The notes: generated from the sequence alone by a model not told the origin. Positions 18,421 to 27,644 are shown, numbered from the stretch's first letter. The stretch is DNA of 64,000 bases from Pseudomonas chlororaphis subsp. chlororaphis (GCF_003945765.1 NZ_CP027712.1:1674001-1738000); one strand, 5' to 3'. Numbers and translations are program-made.

Positions 18421-20130
18421 TCAGCAATAGCGGAAGTGCGATTGCAGATCGAACAGCGGGTTGCCTTCGAGCAGTTCGCCGCCGAGGCTGGCGATCACCG
18501 CGCAGGCACCGTTCAGGGCGGTCTGTACCGCGCCTTCGGCCCAGCCGCCGGTAAACGAGCTGCCGCAGCCGGCCAGGTACAGGCCGGTGTCCTGCTGCGG
18601 GTCGAGGGCGGTCTTGAACTGATAGAACAGGCGCTGGGAGTACAGGTCGTCGCCGGGGAAGTTCAGCTTGAAGGCGCCCAGGGCCTGCTTGTCGGTGAGC
18701 CAGTCGTATTCCAGTACGTAACGCTGGTAGTCGCCGTCCAGCGGCACCAGGTGGCTAGCGAACTGCGGCGCGCTCATCGCCAGTTCGTCCACCAGGCGCT
18801 TGCAGCGCTGGACCTTGTCGGTCATCGAAACCATTTTGTGCGAGTCGTCTTCCCAGGTGTAACTGATCAGCACCACGCCCCAGGAGTCCGGGTCCTGCGG
18901 GGCGTAGTCCAGGCAGTAGACGCCCTTGACCAGGGTATCGGTCTGGATGTTCTGCGCCAGGCCATGTTTGAGCCAGAACTTGTCGCGGGTCAGGATGAAC
19001 AGCTTGGACGAGCCGACCATATGGGTTTCGTTGATCGCCCGGGCCACGTCGCGATTGACGAACTGCTCGGCCTGGGTGAGGCGCATGTTGACTTGCAGGG
19101 CGCGGGTGGTGGCGGTGGTGATCACCCGGTCGCAGCCATAGGTTTCACCATTGCAGCCTTGCAGCAGGATCTGCCCGTCGGCGCCCTTGCTGATGGATTC
19201 GATGCGCGTGCGGCAGATCCGGTCGCGCAGGGCGATGCCGTGGAATTCCTCGTCGGCGATTCGCTCCCAGAGGGTGGAAATGCCGTTGGGCACCAGCCGC
19301 TGGTTGACTTCGAAGGCGTTGATCACCAGCCGCAGGATCTCGGTGAACGAGGCCCGGTACACCGACTGGAACCCACCCGAGCCGATGCCCAGGGAACCGA
19401 ACAGGTGGAAGTCTTCCGGCTTGCGCCAGCGCTTGCCGCCCGGCGGGTTGTTCGAGGTGAAGATTTGCACCATGGCCGAGTAGAAGGAGTGGTCGCCAAA
19501 GCAGTCCAGGTAGCGTTGCCACTCCGGCTGCACTTCGGCGTATTGCTGTTTTTCCAGCAGGTCGGTGAGCAGCAGCGGCGGCGCCAGGAAAGTGCCGTTG
19601 TCCAGATGCACGCCTTCCTTGAGAAAGGCGTTCCAGCCCTGGTGCACGGTGTTGAAGATCGGCGGTGGATTTTCCCCGGCCGGCCAGTGGTGGGTTTCGC
19701 CACGGTAGTGGATTTCGGTGTCGACCACCCCAGGGTCGGGAAAGGCCTCGGTGGTGCCGATGCCGAAACGATCCAGGTAATGGAACAGGCCGACTTCGCT
19801 CGGCGGGAAGCGCATGGCGCCCATCTCGGCGATGAACTGCGGTTGTGTTTCGTCGAAACACTGGGTCAGGAAACGCCCGCCAAGGTGGTCTTTCGAGGCT
19901 TCGAACAGGGTGATGCGGGTGGCGCCGGCGCGCAGCAGTTCATAGGCCGCGATCAGGCCGCTGAGGCCGGCGCCGACGATACCGACGTGCTTGTCGGCGA
20001 TCGCCGGCGGCAGGTGACCGATGGCCTGGGTGGCACGGCGCAGGAACTGCCCATAGTCGTACAACAGGTCGATGTTGGGGAACGAGCGGGTGCCTTGGGT
20101 TTCTTCGAAACCGGAGTGGGAGGAGTTCAC
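18421..20130 (-). CDS. iaaM: Tryptophan 2-monooxygenase
   Basis: This 569-residue FAD enzyme oxidatively decarboxylates L-tryptophan to indole-3-acetamide. The dinucleotide-binding motif GIVGAGLSGL is at residues 50-59, followed by Glu77 at the end of the second strand and GGRF near 84. The blocks FIAEMGAMRFPPSEVGLFHY and CGSSFTGGWAEGAVQTALNG near the C-terminus are characteristic of IaaM and L-amino-acid oxidases. Length is close to P. savastanoi IaaM (557). It lies 18 bases after the Rieske beta gene, so it is cotranscribed with a dioxygenase, unlike classical iaaM-iaaH pairs. Confidence 0.93.
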   Translation of the reverse strand: MNSSHSGFEETQGTRSFPNIDLLYDYGQFLRRATQAIGHLPPAIADKHVGIVGAGLSGLIAAYELLRAGATRITLFEASKDHLGGRFLTQCFDETQPQFIAEMGAMRFPPSEVGLFHYLDRFGIGTTEAFPDPGVVDTEIHYRGETHHWPAGENPPPIFNTVHQGWNAFLKEGVHLDNGTFLAPPLLLTDLLEKQQYAEVQPEWQRYLDCFGDHSFYSAMVQIFTSNNPPGGKRWRKPEDFHLFGSLGIGSGGFQSVYRASFTEILRLVINAFEVNQRLVPNGISTLWERIADEEFHGIALRDRICRTRIESISKGADGQILLQGCNGETYGCDRVITTATTRALQVNMRLTQAEQFVNRDVARAINETHMVGSSKLFILTRDKFWLKHGLAQNIQTDTLVKGVYCLDYAPQDPDSWGVVLISYTWEDDSHKMVSMTDKVQRCKRLVDELAMSAPQFASHLVPLDGDYQRYVLEYDWLTDKQALGAFKLNFPGDDLYSQRLFYQFKTALDPQQDTGLYLAGCGSSFTGGWAEGAVQTALNGACAVIASLGGELLEGNPLFDLQSHFRYC

Positions 20131-20148
20131 AGGTAAGGGTCTCGGAAA

Positions 20149-20619
20149 TCAGATGATGAGCTGCAGGCTTTCAAACGCGCGGGAAGGGTTGAGCAGGAGG
20201 ACTTTCTTGCGCTGGATCTTCCACTGGCCGGCGAGGCACAGCAGTTGGTGTTCCACGGTCACCGGGTAATGCCATTCGCTGTCGCCCCGGGCTTCGCAAT
20301 ACAGCATCGGGGTCCGGCAATGGGCACTCAGGGCATCCGCATCGAGGCTGATCGTTGGCCGCTGGGCAATGTGCAGGCCGCGGCTCTTGGGCTGCTGCGA
20401 GAAGTTGCGGGCACTGGCCAGGCGGTTGATGCGCAGGGTGGTGAGGAAGCGGTCCTCATACAGCAGCGAGGATTCGCGCAACGGGCAGGGTTGGTCGTGG
20501 CGCAGCGGAATCCAGTAGTGGAAGTCGTCGCACAGCAGTTGTTGCCAGGCGTCGAAATCCTGTTGGTCGAGAAGCGCGATCTCTTGGTAGATCAGCTGTT
20601 CGAGGGGCGAGTTATCCAT
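20149..20619 (-). CDS. Aromatic-ring-hydroxylating dioxygenase, beta subunit
   Basis: This 156-residue NTF2-fold protein has the size and blocks of the small subunit of Rieske non-haem iron dioxygenases (LLCDDFHYWIPLRHDQPCPL; SSLLYEDRFLTTLRINRLAS; STPR-type C-terminus). The subunit stabilises the alpha-beta hexamer and does not carry metal. Its start overlaps the end of the alpha-subunit gene by eight bases, so the two are coupled. Confidence 0.9.
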   Translation of the reverse strand: MDNSPLEQLIYQEIALLDQQDFDAWQQLLCDDFHYWIPLRHDQPCPLRESSLLYEDRFLTTLRINRLASARNFSQQPKSRGLHIAQRPTISLDADALSAHCRTPMLYCEARGDSEWHYPVTVEHQLLCLAGQWKIQRKKVLLLNPSRAFESLQLII

Positions 20620-21913
20620 GGGCGGTCGATCCGTCTGGGGCCTGCATCAGTTGCTGCCAGGTGTTGTAGAAGTTGCGCATGGCTCGTTCGCTGGTGCCGG
20701 ACACCACCTGGGTCTGCTCAAAGGCTTCGCCCGGTTCGAACAGGCGGGCGACATTCACCCAGTCGTTGGCCTGGCTGCGCAGCCCGTCCATGGCCCGCTC
20801 GTACATCTCCACGTCGTCGTGGGCGACCATCGAGCATGGCGAGTTGATCAGGTTGTTGTACTGCACGGTTCTTTCCAGCAACTGCACGGGCGCGCCCACC
20901 AGCTCGAAGATCCACGACTCGACCACGGTCTCGCTGGCCGAGATCGGGCGGATCACCCGCAGGGTCTGGATCGGTCCCTTGACCATCAGGTTGGGGAAAT
21001 ACACGGTGTTGTGCCGGGTGTCGTCGAGGATCGCCGCGGCCTGGGTTTCGCCGTAGCTCTCGACCATCAGCTCCCAGTAGCCGGGAATGCTCGAATAGGC
21101 CTTGTGGATCGAGTTACTGACGCCGGTGTGGCCATGGCCGTTGGGCCAGGTACGGATGCCCATGGCGCTGAAGAACTCGTAGGACGCCATGAACGGCGAG
21201 AACAATTCCACGGCCATCGGCGGCTGGCCGTCGTGCCCGGTTTCCTTCCACAGGCGAATAGCTTCGCCGGCCGAGGATTCGTGGGCGACCATCGGGTGGC
21301 AGGTGTCGGTCTGGTTGTCGACCACCATCTTCCAGTTGCAGCGATGGCGGTGCAGCAAGGGCTGGCCGATGGCGCGCAATTGCCCCTGGGGCGAGCGCAT
21401 GACCATGTTGTCCAGGGTCGACAGCGAGTCGCCGAAGAACTCGCTGAAGCCAACACCTTGCTCCTTGAGGCGCACGAACACGAAGCCCCGGTAGTTCTCC
21501 ACCGCGGCCACCGGCTGCATGCCCTTGTGGGCGGCGCAGCTGCTGAGGTCGCAGTCGTCGTATTCCTTTTTCACTGGGATGCTCAGCAGCTGGCCGTCGG
21601 TCTTGAAGGTCCAGGCGTGGTACGGGCAGCGGATGAACCGGCCGACATTGCCTTGCGGCTCGGCCAGCACTTTCACGCCCTTGTGCGGGCAGCGGTTGTG
21701 CAGCACGACGATCTCGCCGTTTTTCTGCCGGACCATGGCCAGCGGTTGTCCGGCGATGTCGCCGGTGAAGAAGTCGCCGGTTTCCGGCACCAGGCTTTCA
21801 TGGCCCAGGTAGCACCAGCTGGCGGCGAATACCTGTTGTTGTTCTCGCTCGAAGAGCGACGGATCAAGGAACAGCGTGCGATGCACTTCCTTGCCGTTGA
21901 AGTAGTTGTCCAA
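20612..21913 (-). CDS. Rieske non-haem iron dioxygenase, alpha subunit
   Basis: This 433-residue catalytic subunit has a Rieske [2Fe-2S] site CPH-x18-CPYH (Cys75, His77, Cys96, His99). The mononuclear-iron segment is DNQTDTCHPMVAH, with His206 and His211 as ligands and Asp203 as the inter-subunit electron bridge. It should dihydroxylate or monooxygenate an aromatic ring with electrons from the adjacent reductase. Placed with iaaM and iaaH, an indolic substrate such as indoleacetamide or indoleacetate is likely, but unproven. It recalls IacC of the indoleacetate-degradation pathway by type only; iacA, iacB and iacE are absent here. Confidence 0.93.
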   Translation of the reverse strand: MDNYFNGKEVHRTLFLDPSLFEREQQQVFAASWCYLGHESLVPETGDFFTGDIAGQPLAMVRQKNGEIVVLHNRCPHKGVKVLAEPQGNVGRFIRCPYHAWTFKTDGQLLSIPVKKEYDDCDLSSCAAHKGMQPVAAVENYRGFVFVRLKEQGVGFSEFFGDSLSTLDNMVMRSPQGQLRAIGQPLLHRHRCNWKMVVDNQTDTCHPMVAHESSAGEAIRLWKETGHDGQPPMAVELFSPFMASYEFFSAMGIRTWPNGHGHTGVSNSIHKAYSSIPGYWELMVESYGETQAAAILDDTRHNTVYFPNLMVKGPIQTLRVIRPISASETVVESWIFELVGAPVQLLERTVQYNNLINSPCSMVAHDDVEMYERAMDGLRSQANDWVNVARLFEPGEAFEQTQVVSGTSERAMRNFYNTWQQLMQAPDGSTAHG

Positions 21914-21926
21914 CGAGGTTCTCTCT

Positions 21927-22874
21927 TTAGATGACCAGTTTCAGGCTTGGGCTTTTGGCCCGGGATACGCAGGGGTAGATCTTGTTGCTGCAGGCGGCCT
22001 GCTGCGGACTCATGATGAAGTCGCGGTGATCGACTTCACCTTCCAGCACGTCCAGCTCGCACACCCCGCATTCACCGCGACGGCAGTCGTAGAGCGGCTC
22101 CAGGCCGGCCTCTTCGAGGGCGTCGAGCAGGGACTGGCCGGGCTGCACCCGCAGGTCGACGCCGGAGTCCGCGGCGTGCACGGCGAAGCCGGGGTCATCC
22201 TCGGCCAGGCAGGTGTTGAAGACTTCGAAGTGGATGCGCTCGCGGGGAAAGCCCAGGCTCTGGGCATGGCTGAACACGTCGTTGAGCATGGCTTGCGGGC
22301 CACAGACGTACAGGCGGTCCCGGGATTGCAACTGGCCCAGCACCGCGGCCACCGACGGGCGCCCTTCGGCCGAGTCGGAGCAGTGCAGGCTCAGGCTGTC
22401 CTGCAACAGCTCGCGCATCTGCGTGGCATAGGCGGCGTCGCCCGCGCTCTTGGCGAAATAGTGCAGCCGCGCCGGGCGCTGCCGGGCTCGCAGATGGCTG
22501 AGGATGCCGGTCAACGGGGTGATGCCGATGCCGCCAGCGAGGGCGATGTCGGCGCCATCGCTGTCGTCCAGCTGGTAGTCGAAGGCATTGAACGGGCCGT
22601 CGAGCCGTACCTGATCGCCAACGCTCAGTTGGCGGATATAAGCGCTGCTGGGCGAGTCGGGGTTCAGGCGGATGGCGAACACCAGGCTGCCCGGGGGCAG
22701 CTCATGTTCGGCCAGTTCGACCCGGGAGTAGTGACGCCATTGCTCGAGCGTGGGAATCCACCATTTGAAGTGGGCCCCGGCGGTGGTCTCGCAGGGGGCC
22801 GGCACAAGAGGCGCCAGAGTGATTTCCTTGATGCTTGGCGAGAGCATCAGGCACTGGGTGATCTGGTAATTCAT
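21927..22874 (-). CDS. Rieske oxygenase reductase (FNR domain plus C-terminal 2Fe-2S ferredoxin)
   Basis: This 315-residue flavoprotein is of the phthalate-dioxygenase-reductase/VanB type. It has an FMN-binding beta barrel first, an NAD domain (ALAGGIGITPLTGIL near residue 140; LYVCGPQAML near 205), then a plant-type ferredoxin with CRRGECGVC (C-x4-C-x2-C) and a fourth Cys in YPCVSRAKS. It passes electrons from NAD(P)H to the Rieske centre of the dioxygenase, so no separate ferredoxin is needed. It ends 13 bases before the alpha-subunit start. Confidence 0.92.
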   Translation of the reverse strand: MNYQITQCLMLSPSIKEITLAPLVPAPCETTAGAHFKWWIPTLEQWRHYSRVELAEHELPPGSLVFAIRLNPDSPSSAYIRQLSVGDQVRLDGPFNAFDYQLDDSDGADIALAGGIGITPLTGILSHLRARQRPARLHYFAKSAGDAAYATQMRELLQDSLSLHCSDSAEGRPSVAAVLGQLQSRDRLYVCGPQAMLNDVFSHAQSLGFPRERIHFEVFNTCLAEDDPGFAVHAADSGVDLRVQPGQSLLDALEEAGLEPLYDCRRGECGVCELDVLEGEVDHRDFIMSPQQAACSNKIYPCVSRAKSPSLKLVI

Positions 22875-22888
22875 GGGGTGACTCGCTG

Positions 22889-23290
22889 TCAGCTTAACGG
22901 TGTTTCATGCAGGTACAGCCACTGGGCCGAGTGCTCATGGATGCGGATCACCACCACCGAGAGGCGCGAGGTTTCCTTCTGCTCCAGGCGATGGGTTTCC
23001 TTGTAGCGGATCGCCGCGCTGTGGCCTTCGTGCCACACGGTGTGCAGGTCGCTGACGAGGATTTCCAGGCCGGGGCGGGCACCGACGGCTCCGCGGAACA
23101 TCTGTTCGACCTGCTCGCGGCTGACGATGGCGCCCGCGGTGGTGACCATGCTGAAGTGCTCGGCGAAGGCCGGCAGCAGGCGGTCGATGGCGGCGGCGCC
23201 GTTGCCGTCCTGGTCGGTGAAGACCGCGTGGATCAGGTCGTGGACCGCATGGATGCTGTGTTTGGCCTGTTCAACGATTGTGTTGTGCAT
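22889..23290 (-). CDS. NTF2-like (SnoaL/DUF4440-type) protein
   Basis: This 133-residue protein fits the NTF2-like fold: an N-terminal helix pair (AVFTDQDGNGAAAIDRLLPA), a loop at AEHFSMVTTAGAIV, and C-terminal strands (GHSAAIRYKETHRLEQKETS; AQWLYLHETPL). It overlaps the MFS gene by 20 bases and precedes the reductase gene by 14. It is a second NTF2-fold protein in the operon beside the Rieske beta subunit. It may be an isomerase, cyclase or accessory protein for the oxygenated product; no catalytic residues can be assigned. Confidence 0.8.
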   Translation of the reverse strand: MHNTIVEQAKHSIHAVHDLIHAVFTDQDGNGAAAIDRLLPAFAEHFSMVTTAGAIVSREQVEQMFRGAVGARPGLEILVSDLHTVWHEGHSAAIRYKETHRLEQKETSRLSVVVIRIHEHSAQWLYLHETPLS

Positions 23291-24638
23291 GACATTCCTT
23301 TTGCGTGGTCAGGTTGCTCATCTGCAACAGGGGTAACAGACCCATCACCGCCGCGATGACGAAGGTCAGGTGATAGGCCGGGGTAGACGCCAGGCGGGCG
23401 AGCAGCAGGTTGTAGATCATCAGGAACAGCGCGGCGCCGATGCTGAAGGACATCTGCCGGTTGATGTTCCAGATCACGCTGCCCTTGTGGGTATCGGCAC
23501 CTTCGAAATCCATCAGCGAAGTGGTTTGCGCGGTATTGGCGCCGATGCCGCCGCCGATGCCCATCAGGCAGTAGGCGATGACGATGATCGGCAGGTCGGC
23601 GGCGCTGTCGACCAGGTACAGGGTGGCGATGCCGGCGCTGTGCAGGAGCATGCCGAGGGTGAACAGGCGCCGGGCGCCGAAGCGGTTGTAGACCCGGCCG
23701 CAGACCAGCATGGCGATGAAGGCGCCGCTGGCGTAGAGGATCATGAACATGCCGGTCAGCTGGGCGCTGAAGTGCAGGCTGTTCTGCAGGAAGAAGATGC
23801 TCAGCAGGTTGACCCCGGTGAACACCCCGGGAATCGCGTAATAGATGAAGATCGAGGTACTGAGCTTCTTGCTCTTGAGCAGGCTCAACTCGACGATGGC
23901 GTTGTCGCAGCGGCGGTAGTGCAGGACATACAGCACCACGCAGGTGACCCCCAGCATCAGGCAGCTCAGGGCGGCCAGCGGCGGGTAGTCGCCGCCGTAC
24001 AGCGACATGCCCATCAGCAGGCTGCCCAGGGCCGCGCTGACCAGCAGCAGGCCCTTGATGTCCGGGCGCGCCAGGCTGGCGGGCCGGGCTTCCTTGATCC
24101 ACAGCCAGGACAGGGCGGCGGCGATCAGCGAGAACGGAATATTGCTGTGGAACACCCAGCGCCAGGAGCTGCTGTCGACGATCACGCCGCCGATGGTCGG
24201 CGAAATGGCCGGGGCGATCAGGGCGACGGCCATCACCAGGGTGGAGATCTTGGCCCGCTGCGGGCCCTGGAACAGGTTGAAGGTCAGGGCCTGGCCCACC
24301 GGGATCAGCAGGCCGCCGCCGATGCCCTGGACGAAACGCCAGATCACCAGTTCATGGAAGCTGCCGGCCATCCCGCACATCCACACGGCGGTGCTGAACA
24401 CCAGCATCGAGGCGGTGAGGGTTTCGCGGCTGCCAAAACGTCCGGCCAGCCAGGTGCTCACCGGAATGATCAGGGTCAGGCCGAGAATATAGGCATTGGC
24501 CACCCAGGCCACGGATGAAGTCGAGACGTGCATCTCATGGGCAATACTCGGTAAAGCCACGGCCGACATGAATATGTTTATACAGTCGATAAAGAACCCG
24601 ATGAGGAATATAAGAGCCACTTTGTAGCGATAAGTCAT
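23271..24638 (-). CDS. MFS exporter (DHA2/EmrB-like)
   Basis: This 455-residue inner-membrane protein starts at ATG 24638 after AAAGGGAGATC; an in-frame start at 24665 is less likely. It has many transmembrane helices, the DHA motif LAGRFGSRETLT in the loop after helix 2, RFVQGIGGGLLIPVGQAL, and motif C-like sequence in helix 5 (APAISPTIGGVIVDSSSWRW). This subfamily exports drugs and hydrophobic metabolites. As first gene of the operon, divergent from a LysR regulator, it probably exports the pathway product or a toxic indole. Confidence 0.88.
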   Translation of the reverse strand: MTYRYKVALIFLIGFFIDCINIFMSAVALPSIAHEMHVSTSSVAWVANAYILGLTLIIPVSTWLAGRFGSRETLTASMLVFSTAVWMCGMAGSFHELVIWRFVQGIGGGLLIPVGQALTFNLFQGPQRAKISTLVMAVALIAPAISPTIGGVIVDSSSWRWVFHSNIPFSLIAAALSWLWIKEARPASLARPDIKGLLLVSAALGSLLMGMSLYGGDYPPLAALSCLMLGVTCVVLYVLHYRRCDNAIVELSLLKSKKLSTSIFIYYAIPGVFTGVNLLSIFFLQNSLHFSAQLTGMFMILYASGAFIAMLVCGRVYNRFGARRLFTLGMLLHSAGIATLYLVDSAADLPIIVIAYCLMGIGGGIGANTAQTTSLMDFEGADTHKGSVIWNINRQMSFSIGAALFLMIYNLLLARLASTPAYHLTFVIAAVMGLLPLLQMSNLTTQKECHAQHNR

Positions 24639-24756
24639 ATGATCTCCCTTTTGCGGCGGGATCATAGGAGCGATAGACCGAGGGTGTCGATACGCCTATA
24701 CTTGAAACATTGTTTGGTGGGATTTGACAATGATTTACAACACGGTGAGCTATAAC

Positions 24757-25644
24757 ATGCACACGCATCTAAATCGCGTCCAGACATTCCTGGCGGTTGT
24801 CGATTTCGGTTCCTATACCAAGGCGGCCAACTACCTGTGCATCAGCAAAGCCATGGCCAGCCTGCATGTCAAGGCGCTCGAGGAAGTTTTGTCGGCGACC
24901 CTGTTAATCCGCAATACCCGCAATATATCCCTGACAGAAATAGGCCAGGACTTTTATAACGAGTTCAAGGGCATTGTCGCGGATATCGACAATGCCTTCG
25001 AGAATGTCCTGCATGGGCATAATCGTATTTCTGGAAAGTTGCGTTTCAGTTCAACTAGTGAGTATGGCGAGCGCTATATACTGCCGATCATTTCCAAGTT
25101 CACCGAGCGTTATCCGGAGATCCGTCTTTGTTATAACTTCAACTCTTCGTTGAATGATCTGGTGGCGGAAAAACTCGACCTGGTGATCCGCCTGGGCAAC
25201 CTCGCCGACTCGGCTTTCAAGAGCCGCAAGCTGGCCGACTACGACATCGTCCTGGTGGCCAGCCCGGACTTTCTGGCGCGCCATCCGGTGGTCGAGCCCC
25301 TGGACCTGAACAGCGTGCCGTGGATCGCCAACAGCAACCTGCAAGGGCCGACCAACTGGACCCTGAGCCACCCGCAACGGGGCCAGGTCGAAGTCAGCGG
25401 GCCCAATCATTTCGAATCCAATTCCTCCACCGCCATTCGCGCCATGACCCTGTCGTCCCTGGGGGTGTCGGTACTGCCCGGCTGGGTGGTCGAGGACGAC
25501 CTGGCCAGCGGCCGGCTGGTGCGCCTGCTGCCCGACTACGCCTTGCCTTCGCAGTCGGTGAACGTGGTGTTTCCCAACAGTTCGCACCTGCCGCACAAGT
25601 CGCGGGCGTTCATCGATTTCCTGTTGCTGCACCTGGGGCAGTGA
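24757..25644 (+). CDS. LysR-family transcriptional regulator
   Basis: This 295-residue regulator has an N-terminal winged helix (HLNRVQTFLAVVDFGSYTKA; ISKAMASLHVKALEEVLSAT) and a LysR substrate-binding domain from about residue 90. I chose ATG 24757 because GGTGAG lies nine bases before it and the family N-terminus begins there; TTG 24724 and ATG 24730 are in-frame alternatives. It is divergent from the MFS-Rieske-iaaMH operon, so it is the likely activator or repressor, responding to tryptophan or an indole. The 24639-24756 spacer should contain its operator; no clear site was resolved. Confidence 0.9.
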   Translation: MHTHLNRVQTFLAVVDFGSYTKAANYLCISKAMASLHVKALEEVLSATLLIRNTRNISLTEIGQDFYNEFKGIVADIDNAFENVLHGHNRISGKLRFSSTSEYGERYILPIISKFTERYPEIRLCYNFNSSLNDLVAEKLDLVIRLGNLADSAFKSRKLADYDIVLVASPDFLARHPVVEPLDLNSVPWIANSNLQGPTNWTLSHPQRGQVEVSGPNHFESNSSTAIRAMTLSSLGVSVLPGWVVEDDLASGRLVRLLPDYALPSQSVNVVFPNSSHLPHKSRAFIDFLLLHLGQ

Positions 25645-25690
25645 TCGGCGATACTCGGCGCGTTCGTGGACCACACTCGCGGGGAACCCA

Positions 25691-26815
25691 ATGCCGTTGC
25701 AATCCTTGACCAGCCTGGCCGCCGTCGATCCGCAGCAATGGGACGGTTTGCTCAGTGACGGCCAGCCGTTTCTGCGCCACGCCTTTCTCAGCGCGCTGGA
25801 AGACAGCGGCAGCCTCGGCCCGAATTCTGGCTGGCAGGCCGAGCATCTGCTGCATGTGCAAGACGGACGCCTGATCGCGGCGCTGCCCAGCTACCGCAAG
25901 TGGCATTCCTACGGCGAGTACGTGTTCGACCATGGCTGGGCCGACGCCTGCGCCCGGGCCGGCATCGAGTATTACCCCAAGCTGCTGAGCGCCGTGCCCT
26001 TCAGCCCGGTCAGCGGCGCGCGGCTGCTGGCGGCAAGCCTGGAAGACGGCCTTGAACTGCTGCAAAGCCTGCCCGGTTACCTGGAGATCGAAGGGCTTTC
26101 CAGCGCCCATATCAACTTCACCGACGCCTTTACCGATGCCGCCCTGGCTGGGCAAGCCGGTTGGTTGCAGCGCCTGGGTTGCCAGTTCCATTGGCAGAAC
26201 CGCGGCTATCGGGACTTCCAGGACTTTCTCGATACCCTCAGTTCGCGCAAGCGCAAACAGATGCGCAAGGAGCGCGAACAGGTGGCGGGGCAGGGCATCG
26301 AATTCGAGTGGCTCGAAGGCCGGCAACTCAGCGAAGCGCAGTGGGATTTTGTCTACGCCTGTTATGCCAATACCTATGCGGTGCGGCGCCAGTCCCCCTA
26401 CCTGACCCGGGCCTTTTTCAGCCTGCTGGCCGAGCGCATGCCCGAGGCCATTCGCGTGGTGCTGGCCAAGCAGAACGCCAGGCCGGTGGCCATGGCCTTC
26501 AGCCTGATCGGTGGCGACAGTTTCTACGGGCGTTACTGGGGCTGCCTGGCGGAATTCGATCGCCTGCATTTCGAAACCTGTTTCTACCAGGGCATGGATT
26601 ACGCCATCGCCCAGGGGGTGCAGCGTTTCGACGCTGGGGCCCAGGGCGAGCACAAGTTGATTCGGGGGTTCGAGCCGGTGATTACCCGGTCCTGGCACTA
26701 CCTGCGACACCCCGGCTTGAAAGCGGCGGTGAAGGATTTTCTCCAGCAGGAGCGGGTGGGCGTGCTGGCTTACGCCGAAGAGGCGAGGGCCGCGCTGCCG
26801 TATCGGCAGGCGTGA
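25691..26815 (+). CDS. GNAT/FemAB-like N-acetyltransferase (DUF482, COG3146 type)
   Basis: This 374-residue cytoplasmic protein matches the peptidoglycan biosynthesis/recognition acyltransferase-like family. It has FLRHAFLSALEDSGSLGPNS near the start, SSRKRKQMRKEREQVAGQGI near residue 190, and the GNAT acyl-CoA region with GDSFYGRYWGCLAEFDRLHF near 275. Family members are poorly characterised; an aminoacyl- or acyl-transfer role is inferred. It follows the LysR gene by 46 bases on the same strand and may be cotranscribed by readthrough. Confidence 0.87.
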   Translation: MPLQSLTSLAAVDPQQWDGLLSDGQPFLRHAFLSALEDSGSLGPNSGWQAEHLLHVQDGRLIAALPSYRKWHSYGEYVFDHGWADACARAGIEYYPKLLSAVPFSPVSGARLLAASLEDGLELLQSLPGYLEIEGLSSAHINFTDAFTDAALAGQAGWLQRLGCQFHWQNRGYRDFQDFLDTLSSRKRKQMRKEREQVAGQGIEFEWLEGRQLSEAQWDFVYACYANTYAVRRQSPYLTRAFFSLLAERMPEAIRVVLAKQNARPVAMAFSLIGGDSFYGRYWGCLAEFDRLHFETCFYQGMDYAIAQGVQRFDAGAQGEHKLIRGFEPVITRSWHYLRHPGLKAAVKDFLQQERVGVLAYAEEARAALPYRQA

Positions 26816-26830
26816 CCCTCGGGGTTGCTG

Positions 26831-27529
26831 TCAGCTGTCTTCCTTGCCCAGCCAGCGATAGAGGCCACCGCCGACCACCGCGCCGAGAATCGGCGCCAGC
26901 CAGAACAGCCACAGTTGCTGGATCGCCCAGCCGCCGACGATCAAGGCCGGCCCGGTGCTGCGCGCCGGGTTGACCGAGGTGTTGGTCACCGGAATCGAGA
27001 TCAGGTGGATCAGCGTCAGCGCCAGGCCGATGGCGATCGGCGCGAAGCCCACCGGCGCACGTTTATCGGTGGCGCCGAGGATGATCACCACGAACATCCC
27101 GGTCATCACCAGCTCGCTGACAAAGCCCGCCGCCAGTGAATAGCCCCCCGGCGAGTGTTCGCCATAGCCGTTGGAGGCCAGGCCGCTGGCCAGCTCGAAG
27201 CCGGGCTTGCCGCTGGCGATGAAGTACAGCAGCGCCGCGGCGATCACCCCGCCTATCACTTGCGCGATGACATAGGCGGGCAGTTCCTTGAGCGGAAAAC
27301 GCCCGCCGACCACCAGGCCGACGGACACCGCGGGGTTGAGATGGCAGCCGGAGATATGGCCGATGGCGAAGGCCATCGTCAGCACGGTAAGACCGAAGGC
27401 CAGCGCCACGCCGAGCAGGCCGATGCCGACATCCGGAAACGCGGCCGCCAGTACGGCGCTGCCGCAACCACCCAATACCAGCCAGAAGGTGCCTAACAAC
27501 TCAGTGACTGAACGTTTGAACAGCGACAT
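26831..27529 (-). CDS. aqpZ: Aquaporin Z
   Basis: This 232-residue channel has six membrane helices and two NPA loops (HLNPAVSVG, Asn65; [11 protein letters not shown], Asn187). The selectivity-filter residues His175 and Arg190 mark a water-selective aquaporin and exclude a glycerol facilitator. Its ATG follows AAGGAATA. A short dyad TTATCG-ATC-CGATAA overlaps the region just upstream (27542-27556) and could influence expression. It converges with the GNAT-like gene, leaving a 15-base spacer. Confidence 0.96.
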   Translation of the reverse strand: MSLFKRSVTELLGTFWLVLGGCGSAVLAAAFPDVGIGLLGVALAFGLTVLTMAFAIGHISGCHLNPAVSVGLVVGGRFPLKELPAYVIAQVIGGVIAAALLYFIASGKPGFELASGLASNGYGEHSPGGYSLAAGFVSELVMTGMFVVIILGATDKRAPVGFAPIAIGLALTLIHLISIPVTNTSVNPARSTGPALIVGGWAIQQLWLFWLAPILGAVVGGGLYRWLGKEDS

Positions 27530-27644
27530 AGAAGTTATTCCTTATCGATCCGATAAAGCCGTTATGCAGCCGTGCAGCCTGGCTACAGGCCCTGCTCCAG
27601 AACCTAGGCTCAGTACAGCAGGCTTTTTTTACAAATCCAGTGCG

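Noticed and set aside
17092..20136. 1014-codon + strand frame over iaaH and iaaM
   Set aside because: IaaH and IaaM have complete catalytic motifs on the minus strand; the + frame has none.
24666..24756. TTGACA at 24724 and TATAAC at 24751 as a LysR promoter
   Set aside because: The 21-base gap is too long and the -10 would abut the chosen start codon, so I did not call a promoter.
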